DNA of 64,000 bases, from positions 22,786,960-22,850,959 of the forward strand of contig NC_092563.1 in the NCBI RefSeq assembly GCF_037975245.1, read 5' to 3'. Positions 39,001 through 54,000 of this stretch are shown piece after piece; position 1 is the stretch's first letter, and the number at the start of each line of letters is the position of its first letter. The position numbers were made by a program, and so were the translations under genes. The DNA comes from Apostichopus japonicus (lineage: Eukaryota; Echinodermata; Holothuroidea; Aspidochirotida; Stichopodidae). The notes beneath the pieces were generated by a model. That model was given only the letters and a program-made list of their open reading frames with translations. It ran no database searches and was not told the origin of the DNA.

Positions 39001-42000
39001 GTGCCTCCTGTGGTTCCAGCAGCGTCCGGTCGAAATATGACCACAGGGGTAAGGCAAGCAAAAAAGAGAAAGAGAAAGGATGCCTCCTCCTGTGGTCCCA
39101 CCGGTGGCAGGTCCAAATATGACCACAGAAAAAGGCAATAGAAAAAGAGAAAGGACGCCTCCCCTGCAGTCCCTGTGGCACCTGGTCCAAATATAACCAC
39201 AGGGAAGGGCAAGAGAAAGAGAAACAGTGCCAATGCATGTACAGGTACAAGATGGTCCAAGACTGTGTCGCAGTGAGATGTACAGTGGTGTTCTGTCAAG
39301 GCTGACTTAGTCGTCCAATTTGAAAATGTCCAATCACGTCTGAAAATGTCTGGTCCCGTCTGAGCATTCCAATCCAAAGTGTCCGAAAAGGTCCGAGGTG
39401 AAGTCTAGTCCTAATGGAATAAAAGGGTGGAGATTTTATTTAGAGCATTTGCGGCCATACGGCCGCCACTAGTCCTCATAACAATAGTGATAACAATAGT
39501 CTGTAAGGATTACAAGATCACTGACAAAACTCTGTGCAGAAATGTTTACTCACTATCATTTTTGCCATCTTGAAATTTGCAGCTAGCAAGAAACAGTTTT
39601 CCCTGTCAGATGGATACGAAAGAAATAATATCACTTTAAAATACCTACAGTATTTTACGTTCACAATGACATTTAATTTTATCAGAAGCTTGCTAAGTTC
39701 AAATTTTGAATCGCAGGCGAGGCGATTACATTACAGTCTCATCTATTTTGACACGAGACAAATTTTCCCAAAACGGATGAGAAAAAAAAGTATGTATTAA
39801 TATATACATATAAACAAATTGAATAAACAAATTGAAATCTTTTTATGCTCCATCAATCATATATATACTTGTAAGGCAAGAATCGCTAAGGTAATCTGAT
39901 AATCTTTTAATTCACTACTGTACATTTAATAAACTGTATGCTTGACTTCATGTTTTATGCACCATTACTCCTTCCCTCTTTCATCTAATATCAATGTTAA
40001 CTTTCATTGATCTTTTGTTTTAGGATAGTACAGAAGGACGAGTACTCTCACCATGGCGTGGTGTTTCGAATGGCAAGAAAGTATTCACAAAATACACCAG
40101 TCAAACAGCATTGGTTGATAGAAATGATGTAGAAAGCTTACATGATAAACCTCTCCATCATGAAAATTCCTCTTCATCTTCTGGGCCATCAAACAAGAAG
40201 CAGAGTGGAGGTACTTCTTCTTCTGAGACTTCTCGCGCCAACCAACCTTTAAGCACAGGTAAGAAAGATACCACACTCCAGTTACTACGTGGTAAAAAAG
40301 CAACAATAATGAAGGAAATGTTAACCTCTGAAAAAATCATACACATACCGTCATGCAAACATTGTATGTTTGCCTTCTTACTTTTGTAGCTGCACTGCAG
40401 TGACATAAATAAATTGAGGTAATTACAAATTGCTTAAACTATGCAGAATTATGGCACATTGCTCTAAGTACATTTCTAAAAGTTTGGAAATCATGAAAGT
40501 TTGTATGAATTCTTTACAAATAGATGTCATACAGCACTTCATTGCAATGTTGACCTTATTGAACAAAAATCCTCAGCCATTTTATGTTAAACTGTTGCTA
40601 TCCTTATTGTGGAATTCATGATGTTTCTGCCCGACTACCTTCTACAAGGTGTCAGCATTGCTCTGGAGTCGTTTCCATGACAAAGTAATAGTACTTAGCC
40701 AACATGACAAATGCTCTTTAAGAACAAGTTGGCTCATACTTAGAATGGCCAAAGCACAGAATATTTAAGAACGGGACACTGGATATTTCTCTGGCAAAAC
40801 CTGCTTCAAAAGTTGTTTGCAGTAGTTACTGATGGTATGTGATTGTGAAAGTTCATAGTGAATTAAACAATTTAATCAAACAATTGATGTACACTTGCTG
40901 AGTTTCTGTCTGAGAATTTGGCTTCTGCTGACCAGAAACAACCACAGACCAAAGTGAGTTTACTCACTGGTACAGGATGGATAAGCAAGGGGAATATTTG
41001 CATACTAACAGGTCAAAAGTTAAAAGTCAAAAGTGAAAGCTATGAATACAACCTTCACAAGTCTTATACAAATGAACAGTTTAAAATGGTGACTGAGGGC
41101 TGAGCTCAAGACAAAAATGACAAAATTGCTGTTTTCTACAGTGGGGAGTTAATGAATGAAGGGATTGGATTTTAAACATCCTTTCACACAGCTCTTAAAC
41201 AATTCTTCATGAATGTGGTGTTTGGGATGAGAGATGAAACTCTAAGGATTGTCCTCCTTTTTTACCTTACATTTTGAATTCCACAATGAGCAGCCACTAA
41301 CTTTCATTGCCCACTTCATGAGTTTGACAAATTTGAGGTTATAAAACATTAAAAGTTTGTGTTGTTTCTGTAGTTTTATGTGCTTTGTATGAATCCACAA
41401 TATTTTGTTTTATCTACTATTGTTGTAGGAAATAGTGATCGGAAGTCCTATCCAGGTATTGCTCAACAGGTAGAACCAGAGACAAAACATCAGTTAGCAG
41501 GTGATGGTCAGTGTGAAAAGGAGGACAAAATTATGGTATGGCACAAGAAAGGCAAAAAACCAAATCAGCATAAACCAGGATCAGTAGAGATGTCTTCCAT
41601 GGCATCAGGGTCTGATTACCGAATACCCCCAGGAACTAACATCGGTGAGGAAGACAGGTGTACTAGTGATACAAAAACATCGTGGACCACCAGAATTACC
41701 AACTTAGTGTTAAGAGCAGGTTAGTATTACTAATGCCTAATATGATTGTAGCATAGAGGCTTAGCTATTCATATAGTTTATGAAGAGTGATAAGGTAGTA
41801 TTTGTTTATATACGCCCCTACACTACTAATCAATTTTTTAAAATAATGTGATTTTTCAGATCTTTTGAAAGGTTTAATCAGGTACAAACCACCACTCAGA
41901 GAGCTGACATCCTTTATCTGTTTTGGTAAATAGCTGCAATCTGTTGACAGATTAGATGAGGTTCTTGAGCTATTTGAAAATTCTGTCAAATTTTTTAAAT

Positions 42001-45000
42001 TCTTTTGTGTTTTGATCATTTGCAGTTTGGGAATGAGGGATTGAGAGAAATCTTCATATCATAGGTCCATTTAGATAACTAAACACTTCTCTATAAATCC
42101 ATTTAAAAGGTAACTATCCCATAGATATCAATGAATGCAATTTAAAGGTGTAATTGTATTATTATATGATATGTTGATGCTTGCAAACTGTTGCATACTA
42201 TTGCATACTTCTGAAGGATAGTGTATCCCCTTTCATGTTTTTTGGTTTCGATGATAATCGTAACCTCTGCATTCATGATGGCATGTGTGTGTTTGTATTT
42301 GTGAGTGCGTTTGTGACGCCCAGCTTGTAAACATGATATCTCACGAAGTGAAGGTCAGACCAATTTTATGTTTAGTGTATAGAAGTACCACATTACTGTA
42401 TATCCAAGAAGCTTATTGTTTATAGTGGAGGTCAAAATTGTGAAAACCATGTTAACACGATATCTCAAGATGGGAAGCATGGGCTGACTTCATATTTAAT
42501 GTGTACAAGAACAACATTGAGTACTAAAAGTCTATTGTTTTTGGTGGAGGTCAAAGGTCATTTGGGGTCACAAGGGTCAAATTGTGAAAATTTTGTAAAC
42601 ATTGTATCTTATGAAGGGAAGTTCGGACCAACTACATAGTTAGTGTGTAGAAGTACCACATTAAGTACAAGAAGCCTATTGTTTTTAGTGGAGGTCAATG
42701 GTCATTTGGGGTCACCAGGGGTGAAATTGTAAAAACGATATCTCAAGAAGGGAATATCAGGCCAACTGCATACTTGGTATGTAGAAGTACTACCTTAATT
42801 ACAAGAAGCTTATTGTTTTGGTGGAGGTAAAATGTCATTTGGGGTCACCAGGGGTCCAATTGTGAAAACCTCGTTATCACGATATCTCAAGAAGGGAAGC
42901 ATGTGCAGACATCATATTTAGTGTGTACAAGTACCACATTGAGTTAAAGAAGCCTATTGTTTATGGTGGAGGTCGAAGGTCATTTGGGATCACCAGGTGT
43001 CAAATTGTGAAACCTTGTAATCATGATATCTCAATACTGGAAGCCTGGACCGACCTCTAATTTAGTGAGTAAAAGTACCACAGTTAAGAAGCCTATTGTT
43101 TTGGTGGAGGTCAAAGGTCATTTGGGGTCATCAGAGGTTATATCGTGAAACCCTTGTTAACATGTACACCCTCAAAATACATTATATCAGATTCATGAAG
43201 AAAACTGCTCATGTTACATCATCGAAACCACAATTGCATTCTGGTTTTTAAATATTTTTTGGTACATTTTCGGGCTAAAAGCTGTAACACTAAACTCTTG
43301 AAAGTACAACTACAGTAGATCCATTATTGACTTCAGAAGATCTATATAGTTTGACAATTGTTTCCCAAATTAATAAGTCATTCTGTTAAGCCATGTGGAT
43401 GGTAGTAATTCCTCTTGGTGTAAGAAGAATGAATTGTCTTTTTATAATTACCATACTTTATTGGATTTTCTGTGTTGACAAATACCCAGCTTAATTCAGA
43501 GAAAAGGTAGTTAGAAGTTTTTGAGGAGTTGATGAGGTGATGATGCTCTTCTCTTGTTTAGTTCTGTATGAGAAGTTAGCAACAATATAAACAAAGTTTG
43601 CTTCCATATGTAAATAGCTGTTTGAATGTATGTACAAAGCAGTTCCACATTTTTTGTCCCATTATGTAACCCCCCACAATATGAAGTTCTTAAACTTGTG
43701 TACTACATGATTCTGTACAGTATAGCCAGATAAATAAAAATAGCAAAATACCTATGGGATAGATTGAGTGAAGCCTCGTCTAAATTTAAATGCAAATGTT
43801 ATTAGGCAACAGTCTCACAATACATGAGAAGGTTGCTTTTAAGTCATGCAAATGGTATTGTATATTGTTAAGTATCTGTGAGTCTTTTCCTGTTCGTCAT
43901 ATGAAGTAACTGCATGCATATATTATTTATTCATTCCTAGAACCACCACCGTATCCATTTTCTGTGTACGAAGTTCAAGCTATAGTTACTGATAGCAAAC
44001 TCTGTCATGGATTGATCTCTGCACTGGAATTGGAGGATAAATGGAGAGCAAGTACAAAAAGAGAGCAGAATGACTTCTTCAAGTTAGAATCTGTGCTTCA
44101 GAGTTGGTGGAAAGATATACATGAAGGGCATCATACTCATCTGCAGAGTTTTCTCATTCTTCTTGGACAGTATGGAAGAGAAGATATAAGGGATCACATT
44201 GAAAAAGGTAAACTACAGTATTAACTTAGAAAATTCTGATATTCAAAGTTGTGTTTTAAAAATATATGCTGTAAACCTCTTAGTGATGGGAACAGTCCAA
44301 ATATTCACTCCCTGGTACCCAATTGCCTATTTTGGTTGGTCTCCCGGGTACCTGTTCATTATGCAACCAACCTAAAACCCAACTCAACCTATACAATAAA
44401 AGTATGTACAGTAATAGGCCTAATGTATATATAGGCTAGACCTTCTTTCACTATGTTAAAACTGTTACAACCTGTGACCTGATTTGTATGGCAAGGCTGC
44501 ATGTTTATATTTACCACTTATATATTAAAATAACATTTGGAAATCAACACATTTTTCCTCCAATGATGGTTTTATTGGTCTATGAAAAAGTTTTGCAACT
44601 GCCAAATGTGTAACCCTACGACCATTCTAGCCTAACAGTGCAAGTGCTGCCCCATGGAAGAAATTTCTCTGTGAAAATTTAGTTTGGTGTAATTGAAAGA
44701 TTTCTTGAAGCATTTGTTGGGGTATTTTTGCATAAATTGTTAAATTAAGCAATGGGAGACAATTGATGGTATGTTTTGCAAATCATAACTTTCTTACAAG
44801 AAACTTACTGTATTTATACAGCACAGGTGATATCATGCTTGTTCTAGGCCTATCCAATAATGTTCTTTCATTGCTGTGCACTAAGGAGCACTCTAGGAGG
44901 TCCTGGCTATTTATACTGTAGGTTAGCTGAAAAGTCCATGTAGCAACTACATCAATCAAACCTTATAGTTAAATGGTGATGTTCGATGTGTAATGATGCA

Positions 45001-48000
45001 CCACTCTTATGTTACTTGATTGTTGCTAGTATGGAAAATTTCTGTTCAACTTTTGTGGTACCGGTTCACTAACTTTGATATGGGAGTCGTCAACTTATGA
45101 GCTGTGCAAGAGTCAAGTTTTGTTGCATTGAATTTTATGCAATGCAGAGACATTACTTAGGATACAGTGCAGTGTACACATGTAAAAATAACTGAACGTA
45201 GTTGGTCAAAACTTTCACCAAGTTTTACACTTAAACAAATCAAGATGAAAGGAAATATCACCAACTGATGATATCTTGGAAAAATACACATGAGTTTTGT
45301 CCTCCCTTTCATTAATGTGAATAAAAGCATGGGACGCATGGTCCATCAAGATTATAATATATACTTTGTTAAGTGGATAATAGTGATGGCAATGATTCCA
45401 GTGATACCAAGCAATTTGCAGTAAAAGAGTTCAGTTTCTTGCTCATCAAACAAGCATCTTTGAAATTGCAGAAAATGTATGAGATCACTATCAAATCTAT
45501 GTAAACATGTAGCTCTTTACCCACACGTATGTGGTACAGTAGCTTGGTGTCATTGAATTACTGATGGTTTCCAAGCAGTCTGGAAAACAGGATGGTTGGG
45601 AAAGACGTAGAGAAAAGGAAATAACTCCTTTTTAGTTCTTGAATGTCCATGAATTTGAAGATTAGTCTGTTAAAGGGATGAAATTTCTCATTTGAACACT
45701 TCTGCTTGTTGCTGTTACCACAGATAAAATTCTAAAGATATTGGATTACTTGCGATCAGTGTTTCCGCTATGACGCGATTTGACGCAATGGCTTGCCAAT
45801 TTGACGCACTGGCGTTCAGAGAGAGAGAGAAAAAAAGAGGGTTTCATTTTCTCTTGAATTTTATACAATGTGAATAGGAAAAAAAATCGATTCAAAAGGC
45901 ATGGTGTTCAGAACTTCAACTTGAAGTGAAGAAATTATTGCTGTAAATTGTTTCCAATTTATCGTCAGAAATGTTAAATTAGCAATCGTTACCTTTACCG
46001 TAGCGCTGTTTTTCTATACAGTCACGTAGATTAGCTCGATTGTTGTAAAGCTAAATCTTATAACGTAACGTGCACGTGCACTGATGCATTGCCTACTACG
46101 ATGGTTCGCAATACCAGTGTACTAAATATAATATCTGTATTGCCTACCTTACATTACATTGCAACAGGGTCAGAAATAAGCAGGGCGACTGGCGATTCGC
46201 CCCAGCAAGTGCTAAAAAAAGCCCTCCGAAAGCACAATTGCGAGGGCGAAAAAGAAATATAAGAAAATCGCCCTCGTAATATCAGGTGTCTGTGTAAATT
46301 TAATTGTGACATGATTTTTGCTTTAGCTAGGGTTTGCAGTAGCAGCGCGAATCGCACAAACAGTTCTCACAATCCCGCATCACATTTGATCAAATTTGAA
46401 GCAGTGCGGGAGGGTCGCGCACAATCACCGGGAACTTCCGCGCAGTCACTGGCAAAAGTTACGGCCTCCACTAAGCAATTTCAGTACCAGCGACAATAAC
46501 CTCAAATCCCCAAAAATCTCCAACCACATGGTAGCCTAACTTCAAACTAAGTCAACATGGAACTCTAACCTAGCCATCTGTTTATTCGCTCAAGTTGTGT
46601 CGCAAATAAAAAATAAAAATATTCAAGAAAAACTGCAATCTTTGACAACATGTTAGCCTAATTACCACACTAAGTCAATGGGAAATGTATCCTAACCATT
46701 GGTTTGCCAAAAAAAAACACAAAAAAAACGTTGGAACTCGGCAGTTGTTTGGAAGGTATGTGCTATGTCTTAGAGAGGGAATGTTTTATTTTACGTACAC
46801 CGTTGCTGTGGCGATGGATTGAAGGTTTTAACTTCGATTACTTTTCAGTGGTATAATGGTTTCGTATTTGGTGGTGGTTGATTTTATCCACACACAAAAA
46901 AATACATGATTAAAGGAAAGGGCACCTTCAGTAGAAGTAAACCTGGTTTTCTATTTCAGTTGATGGGTTATTGGTTTTTCGTCATATATTCGGTGGATTG
47001 ACGTTATTTGCTAAAGGATCGCAAATTTTGGCAATTAAACTTTCAATGAATTTGCTATATGGTCGCAGCTAACTAGGAAGAGGGTAATTGTGCTTACTTG
47101 ATCCTGATGAATGCTTACAACCTTTATCGTAAACAGCATATTAAATTTTGGAAAAGCGACCCTTAAACCTTAAAAAAGCCCTCGTAAATGCATTAAGGGG
47201 GGCGTTTTTAACTTTTCATTTTCCAAAATAGTCCCCCAGAGCCAAATCTAAATTCCTACCCTGCATTGCAAGTGGTGCACCACTATATTTGAGCCAAATT
47301 TAGCTTGTAAAAATGAAGCGTAATATGCAACAAATTAAGTTATTATTATTTAGCAATCATCGTGTAAATAAAGCTCAGGGTTCCATGCCTCAATTTAAAG
47401 TCAGACATTGGATTGGGCCGATGTTTATTACACAGGGGCGTAGCCAGTATGTAGCACTGTAGGCCAGGGCCTACACTTTTTTGGCCGAGTGTTTTTTTTT
47501 TTAAACACCCATAACTCAAATCCATAAGCTTGCTGGACGAGTTTTAGAGTCTAGACAGGAAAATCTATTGAAACGAACATAGCAAGAATATGGCTAAATT
47601 AGGTGACCTATTCTTCTGTGATTTTTATCGCGTGCCGTTTTAATCAACACTCTACCTGCAGAAGAAGACTAGGATCCGGTCTTGTCAGTTTTTTAACATC
47701 TAGTTAAGAACCCGTTTACGCAGATAATATTTCAGTTGAGAATCATTCCACAGTCAAATAAGCCTATCGTTGATTAGCAGACTGTATAGAGCTCCAGCCC
47801 TTTGTTGCCTGTTGTTACTGGCTTACTCCGTACATGTACCTTGCTAATTTTAAATACATTATGTAGTATTGAATTAAGTACTTTTTTAACTTGTTTGTTT
47901 TTTTTTGTTTAAAAGTGATATTGAATGAGGTGTCTCAAATTACCAAGAGGCCAGGGAACAAAATGAACACTCTGGAAGTGCCGTTTCCGGCCATCTGGGG

Positions 48001-51000
48001 GGTTTGTAAAACCAAAAATTTTCTTGTACGCTCCGCGCCAACCGATGGTGGCGCTCTGCTCGGATAGTCTTTCCAACAACTTTGAAAATCCTGGCTACGC
48101 CCCTGGTACTAATACTGTCTGCAAAATGTTACATCGTGTAAAGCCATGAAAATATTGACCAATTGTGGTTTGGGTTCAATAAAATAATTTTCCCGGAATT
48201 TTACCCCTCCCCTTAGACCCCTCCCCCAGGACGGGGTGAGTCAAATATTCAGAAATTAGCCATTTTGACTCAATGGGAAATTTCTTAGAGGAAACACTGC
48301 TTGCGATACTGTAGGCAGGCAAGTATGCTTTGCCTTCAAGTTGGCTTGGATTTTGATGCGTGTGTGATTCAAGTTTGTAAAAATGATAACTCAAAATGAA
48401 CATGATGACAGGACTTCACATTTGGAATGTGGATTTGTGTTAGTGAGTACAAGACTATTATTATACTGTAATTGGTGGAAATCAAAGATCATTGAGGTCA
48501 ATAGAGGTCAATGGCTGAAAACCTTGTAAACAAGTTAACTCAAAAAGGACAACTTGGTTGAAGTTCATATCTGTAGATTTCTCTTGATAGGTGCAAAAAG
48601 CCTTTTGTGGTCAAAGGTCATTTGAGGTCAACATAAGAGAAATTCTTTTAATTTCTTGTAAACATGTTTACTCCAAAAGCCAAACTTGGATGAATTTGAT
48701 ACTTAATATGTGATTGCACCTTAGTGCTTACAAGAACACTATTGTCTCTTAGTGATGGTCAAAGATTGTTTGGGTTCAACAAAAGTCAAAGTCTGAAAGA
48801 AACCATAATGTAGACACAATTTTGTTCCCAGCAGTGTCCCACAGTAATTGCTCGTGTTAGAAATTAATGTGGGAAATATCTGATGGATATTCAACTAGGA
48901 TATAAATCTAGAGTCATAGGGCAATCAATAGATGTGTACTGTACCACAGCTGTATTATCCCCTCATGATTCCTTTGAAGAGGTCTTTCATCTTAACACCA
49001 ATTTCCAGCAGCATGTACCCACATGCTAGGTTATGACCAGCCAAAGATTTCAATCCGTTCACCACTGAGGTCTTTGTCAAGCCTAGTTTGGTTTGTTTTA
49101 TCCAAAATGGGCTTCAAATGTTGACCAACTGTAAAGGTTAGTTCACTGAAGAAGCACCAGATATGAATTAATTTATGAAAGGTAAATTTTACTCCTTAGA
49201 GAATTTTTTTTCTCCCTTTGCAGTTCCTGACCGTGGTTGCTTTGATGAGACTGTTCTGAATACTGTGATACTTTCAGTAACAAACAGCTGGAAACGGTTT
49301 GTTGCTGAGCTTGGTGTTAAGCAACATGAACTCACTGGAAAGCTAACACAGGATATGAATCCCTACGACTGTCTTAGGATAGTCTTTGACATTTGGAACA
49401 CAAATAAAAGAGGATGCAACAAGCTGGGTCAACTTCTAAAAGCCTGTCGTGCCATTGGTCGTGACACTCTTGCTGACGAAATTGAGCAGGGTATGTTTCA
49501 AACAATCTCTATGACAATATTTCTGTCCTGCAAAATCAGTTTCAATGTAGTTACAGTATAATCAAGATTTGCAGTTGAAGGTGCAAAACTTTTGCTTTTT
49601 GTCATGACTCCAAGAAGAAGCATTGACCAGTACCCACATGTATTATGGGTAGGTCATGCACTGTCAATAGTTGTGGTTGCCATGGTAGCTGAGGTCACAA
49701 GGTCATGGATCAAAGGTATAACTTCAGTGCAAGTTAGTGTCAGATATTTCTAGCTCCTTACTCACACTTTTCTATATTTATATCTTAGGAAGGTGCTATA
49801 TGATGGGATCATAAGTGACACAAACCTTCAGAACAAAAGGACAAATCTTAGCTTTAGGTCCAAAGAGAAATTAAGCCAAACAGTTTACTAGCTATATATC
49901 AAAGTGGAAACATTGAATTGACTTGCAACCTTCACAAGGGAAATCGGTATGTCAAATACTCTCCAGATGTCTGGTTACCATGGTCACTGAGGTCAAAGGT
50001 CATAGATCCAAAGGTCAAATGCACTAAAAAAAATTGCAATGCAAACCATTCCTTTCAATCAGCTTGGCCAAACTGCTTCAAATTTAGTAGGAAGATGCCC
50101 TATAAGAGAGTGTATACAGAGTTCCTTCTTGCCCTATTAGGAAGTGCTCCATCAATATTCAGTAGGTAAAGACATGATTTTTGCTGCATAATCATAAGGT
50201 TACTTGATTAATTTGAGTATCAGAGGCTCATTTGTTCCATATATGCCAGGGTGTGGCAGTCTGTACACTTGTAATAGTTTAATAGTGTTACCTTGCGTCA
50301 TCAGAGTAGTATGCGTGATGATTAAGATGTACCAAAGAGTTTTCACTTGTATATATCTTGGTTGAAGTTCATACTTGACGTGTACATCCCTGTGCTGAGT
50401 ACTACAAAATGGATTAAACTGGTGAAGATCAAAGTTCATTTGAGGTCAGAAGAGGACTGTTACTCCCAGGCTCCTCTAGTTCTAGTCTTTGAATGAAAAC
50501 AAATGTGTAAATTCTTTACTTTAATGTTTTCAACTCTTATTTTGCCCTTTCCAGGTTTAAGTGAATATGTTTTACGTCGAATGAGCCATCAAATTGAAAC
50601 GAAACAATTGAGATTACTTGGTGAAAAGCTGCGGATTTCTGACGTGCGTCTGGATGCCTTTAGGGAAAAATTCACATTCCTCTCTGACAGAGTCTATCGA
50701 ATGTTCTCATACTGGAGTATGCTTCAATCTTTTGATGCAAACAAAATTGAGATGGTTGCCTCTGTATTGTATGACATTGGCCTCGGACATGTTGCAGAAA
50801 AAGAATTATATAAAGGTAAGGTATTTGCTTGCTCTTGTAAAGTACTTTACATGCTATATATGTGAATAAGATAAACTCAATAGAGCATATGTAACTCTAC
50901 CTTTCTGCATGGTAAGCTATGTTCTTTCGTTTAAATTGTATATATTCTATGTTGCTAGCAACTCCTTTGTTTTTGTCTCAAATTGGTCCATCTTGGATGC

Positions 51001-54000
51001 ACCTATAAGTTTCACCTAAAAGTGGACAACTCAAGAGAATAATTCAAAATTGTGATTTAACAATCTACTTTATATCCAATGTCACATCTGAGCCATCTAT
51101 TAAACTTAAATATTATTCTTCTCTAATTTTTATGGTGCTTCTTGTGACAATGATTCAACTTCAGAAGCAATATGTAACTATGTAAGGGTCACTTGCATTT
51201 CATTTTAAGATGTTGGGATGAATGCTTCTAGAGATATGGGTAGGTTGAATGGTAGCCCTATATAAAAGTATTAATCTCAAAGTTATCAGACCCATGTCTA
51301 GATTAATTACAAATACTACTGATGATACACACTATAGATACTGCTAGTGTAGGCAAATGTTTTTCTAGGTGGATTTGTGATGCATAGTATCAATTTCTAA
51401 GCTAGCAACATGTTTGTAGCTTTTTTATTTGGCAGTAAGAAATATTTATGATATATTGTTCAGATTATGACTTTGACTATGGTGCAAGTTTTATAAATTT
51501 ATTTATTTCAGGATTTTGTAAAACATGCCCAACAGAGAGACACAAATACTACCATCATCACTGGTCTATTAAATGGAGATAACTGTCGTGATCAAATTTA
51601 CTTGATATTAAGCTTACAAAATTCAACAGCTTCTGGGGGTTTTGCAATACATTTTGCTGAAATTGATTTCCCAGAAAGAATAAACTGTTAGCAAATTACT
51701 AAACTACTGCAAACAGCCTGTGTCGGTAAATATGTAAAAGTTACAGGGTCTGATGTTTCGATCCTAGCAGGATCGTATGCAGAGACTAAACTGAAACAAA
51801 CAAAGACCACATTAAGAGACACATATGGACGCATTAAGAGACACATATAGACACAGATGGACACATTAAAAGATTTTGGTGGACCGAGAGAGATACAGAT
51901 CTATGGACACATTAAGAGACATATACAGTACTGATTTCGCTTAACTCCCGTTGAAAAAAAATCAACGATCGATAAAAAACGTTGAAAATCGATAAAAAAA
52001 GTTGAAAATCGGTTAAAAACGAATAATTTCGTTGACAAGATTTAGACTACTGCGGGCACGGGTTGTCAACGAAGTTTCAACGAAAATTCAACGAAAGTTA
52101 TCGCGATCAAAAACCGCAAAGGCTTTTCTAGACATATCAAGGTTGTGACTTGCGTTGAATCCTTAGTTTAACTACAGCCGTTTTCAGACTCTACCAGAAG
52201 TTGTAGAGGAATATTACAAATGTTACAAAAGTTTGTAGATAGAGTAAGTTCTTTACTAGGTGTTTGAAAAATGATTTGGCTAGGATAATAAAAACTAGTC
52301 TTGATCGATCGTAATAAGCACATTCTACGACTCTTAAGTTATAGGCTAGTATTAAACTAAGATAAGTTTAGGTTAGCTCACCAAGGAACGCAGCGTCAGA
52401 AAAACTAGAAATAAAAAAAATATCCACAATGAAACAGTCGTAGCTGGATATCAAAGAGATCTTTATTTCCAATAAATTCCTGTGTTACTTGACGTACTAC
52501 AGTACCGTTTACTACAGAACATCACTCACTAAACAAACTTTTCTGAGAGCGCATTCCGTACAAAAAATCTCCCCCAGCTTCAATGCACGCAAAAATAATA
52601 AAACATCCTGTTATTTTCCCCCTAACCCGTTACTGTAAGTTGCCCGCGAATGCAGATGGACTGCCCTGGTATTTAGGTCGCAGCCTGGGTCTGGGTCACC
52701 TGCAGTTTGCTGCTAACATGTGTATTCCCTACCCTGGATATCCCCACCACCAAACTTTTTTTGAGAGGCTTAGTCCAATCATAAACCTGGCTTTGTCAAA
52801 TTCACGCCTACCATCTGTTAATTAGCATAGTATTTATCTGAACCTTTGGCTGGCTGCGTCTAGAAGCAAACATTATTTTACCCCTACTGTACGTAATGGA
52901 ATGGATGTTACCTGAAAACCAAATATTCATTCATATTATAAGTAGAACAATCCAGCAGGGATAGAAAGTTTATCTTGAATGAACCAATCAGAAGTCGTGC
53001 TATTAATAAAACTTGAAACACCTGGCCGGCAAGAGAGTTGCAAACAATTGTATCCATGACTACTTAGAAAATAAAGCAGTGACTTGGGGCCCACGTTGGG
53101 TAGAAATCTGTGGAAAATGAATATATTTTCATTGCTTATTTGAGTATTGTATATTGGGAAGAGCTGATCAAACATTAGTAGGGAGGGCTTTCAACTGGCC
53201 TGACGGCTTTCAACTGGCCTGACGGCATGTACATTTAATTTAATGAGAAGGGGAGTTTTTATGAGTCTCCCGGTATGCGTCACATGAGAAGTAAATGTTT
53301 TTGTTTTTCGGTTTTATCATCGTTTTTCAAGTGGAACAGCTCATAAAATCATATCAAATGAAAATAATACATATTTGAATATCCTTCCTTAGTTTTACTA
53401 ATCAGGAATGTTTAATAAAGCATGCAATGCATCGTTCGAAAAAGGTAATTTTAAAGTAGAATTGAAAATGAACGACATAAAACAATATCTGTGAAGCGTG
53501 TGGAGCACAACTTTGAATATTCGTTGTGAAAGAAAACATAGCGAACGATGCTTATTGCGTACAGTAAATAAATTTCGCGGAACTGGTATAGAGAAATTAC
53601 GTACTGCAGCTTACGTCAGAGAAGCTCATAAATGACACAGGTGGATAGAGCGCATCAAAATTCGGTTTAGGAAATCCCTACACAGCCGACAAAAGTCGAT
53701 ATCTCCTTCCGTTTTCGAGTTATATGCGATTTTGTGTTTTTGCGATATGGTTTTTAGTATATTTTCATTCAATAAGGTCGTTTTTGTGTGTGTTTAAGTA
53801 AGGGTGTGACCCAACAGATATTTCGCTAACCGTTTCACCGTATCGCCTGCCGGTCGGTTTAACGTTTAAACGCCATTTCCCGATGGCGGTTTTTTTCGAC
53901 GCACGGTCACTCGACTTTTAATGAAAATAGGACATAATGAGTACAATAATTAAGGTTTTTTCCCCAGCAGGTAGCAATTCAGGCAACAAGACACTCGATC

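Larger units (their letters stand above)
45757..48299. mobile_element. hAT element holding two further elements
   Basis: Ends CAGTGTTTCCGCTATGACGC and GAGGAAACACTG. A perfect 8-bp duplication, cttgcgat, lies at 45749-45756 and 48300-48307. It contains the complete elements 46165-47263 and 47433-48105; without them it is about 0.76 kb. It is non-autonomous. Confidence 0.9.

Noticed and set aside
38881-39250. CRISPR-like array of spaced repeats
   Set aside because: The repeats are degenerate, the spacers are low-complexity GA tracts, and the genome is eukaryotic. It is a tandem repeat.
38637-39377. Overlapping minus-strand open frames up to 140 codons
   Set aside because: They arise from a GA-rich tract and a tandem repeat whose complement lacks stops. 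The residues are low-complexity and repetitive.
40918-41103. 61-codon frame in intron 4
   Set aside because: No splice sites in matching phase and no family resemblance. Exon 4 joins exon 5 in frame without it.
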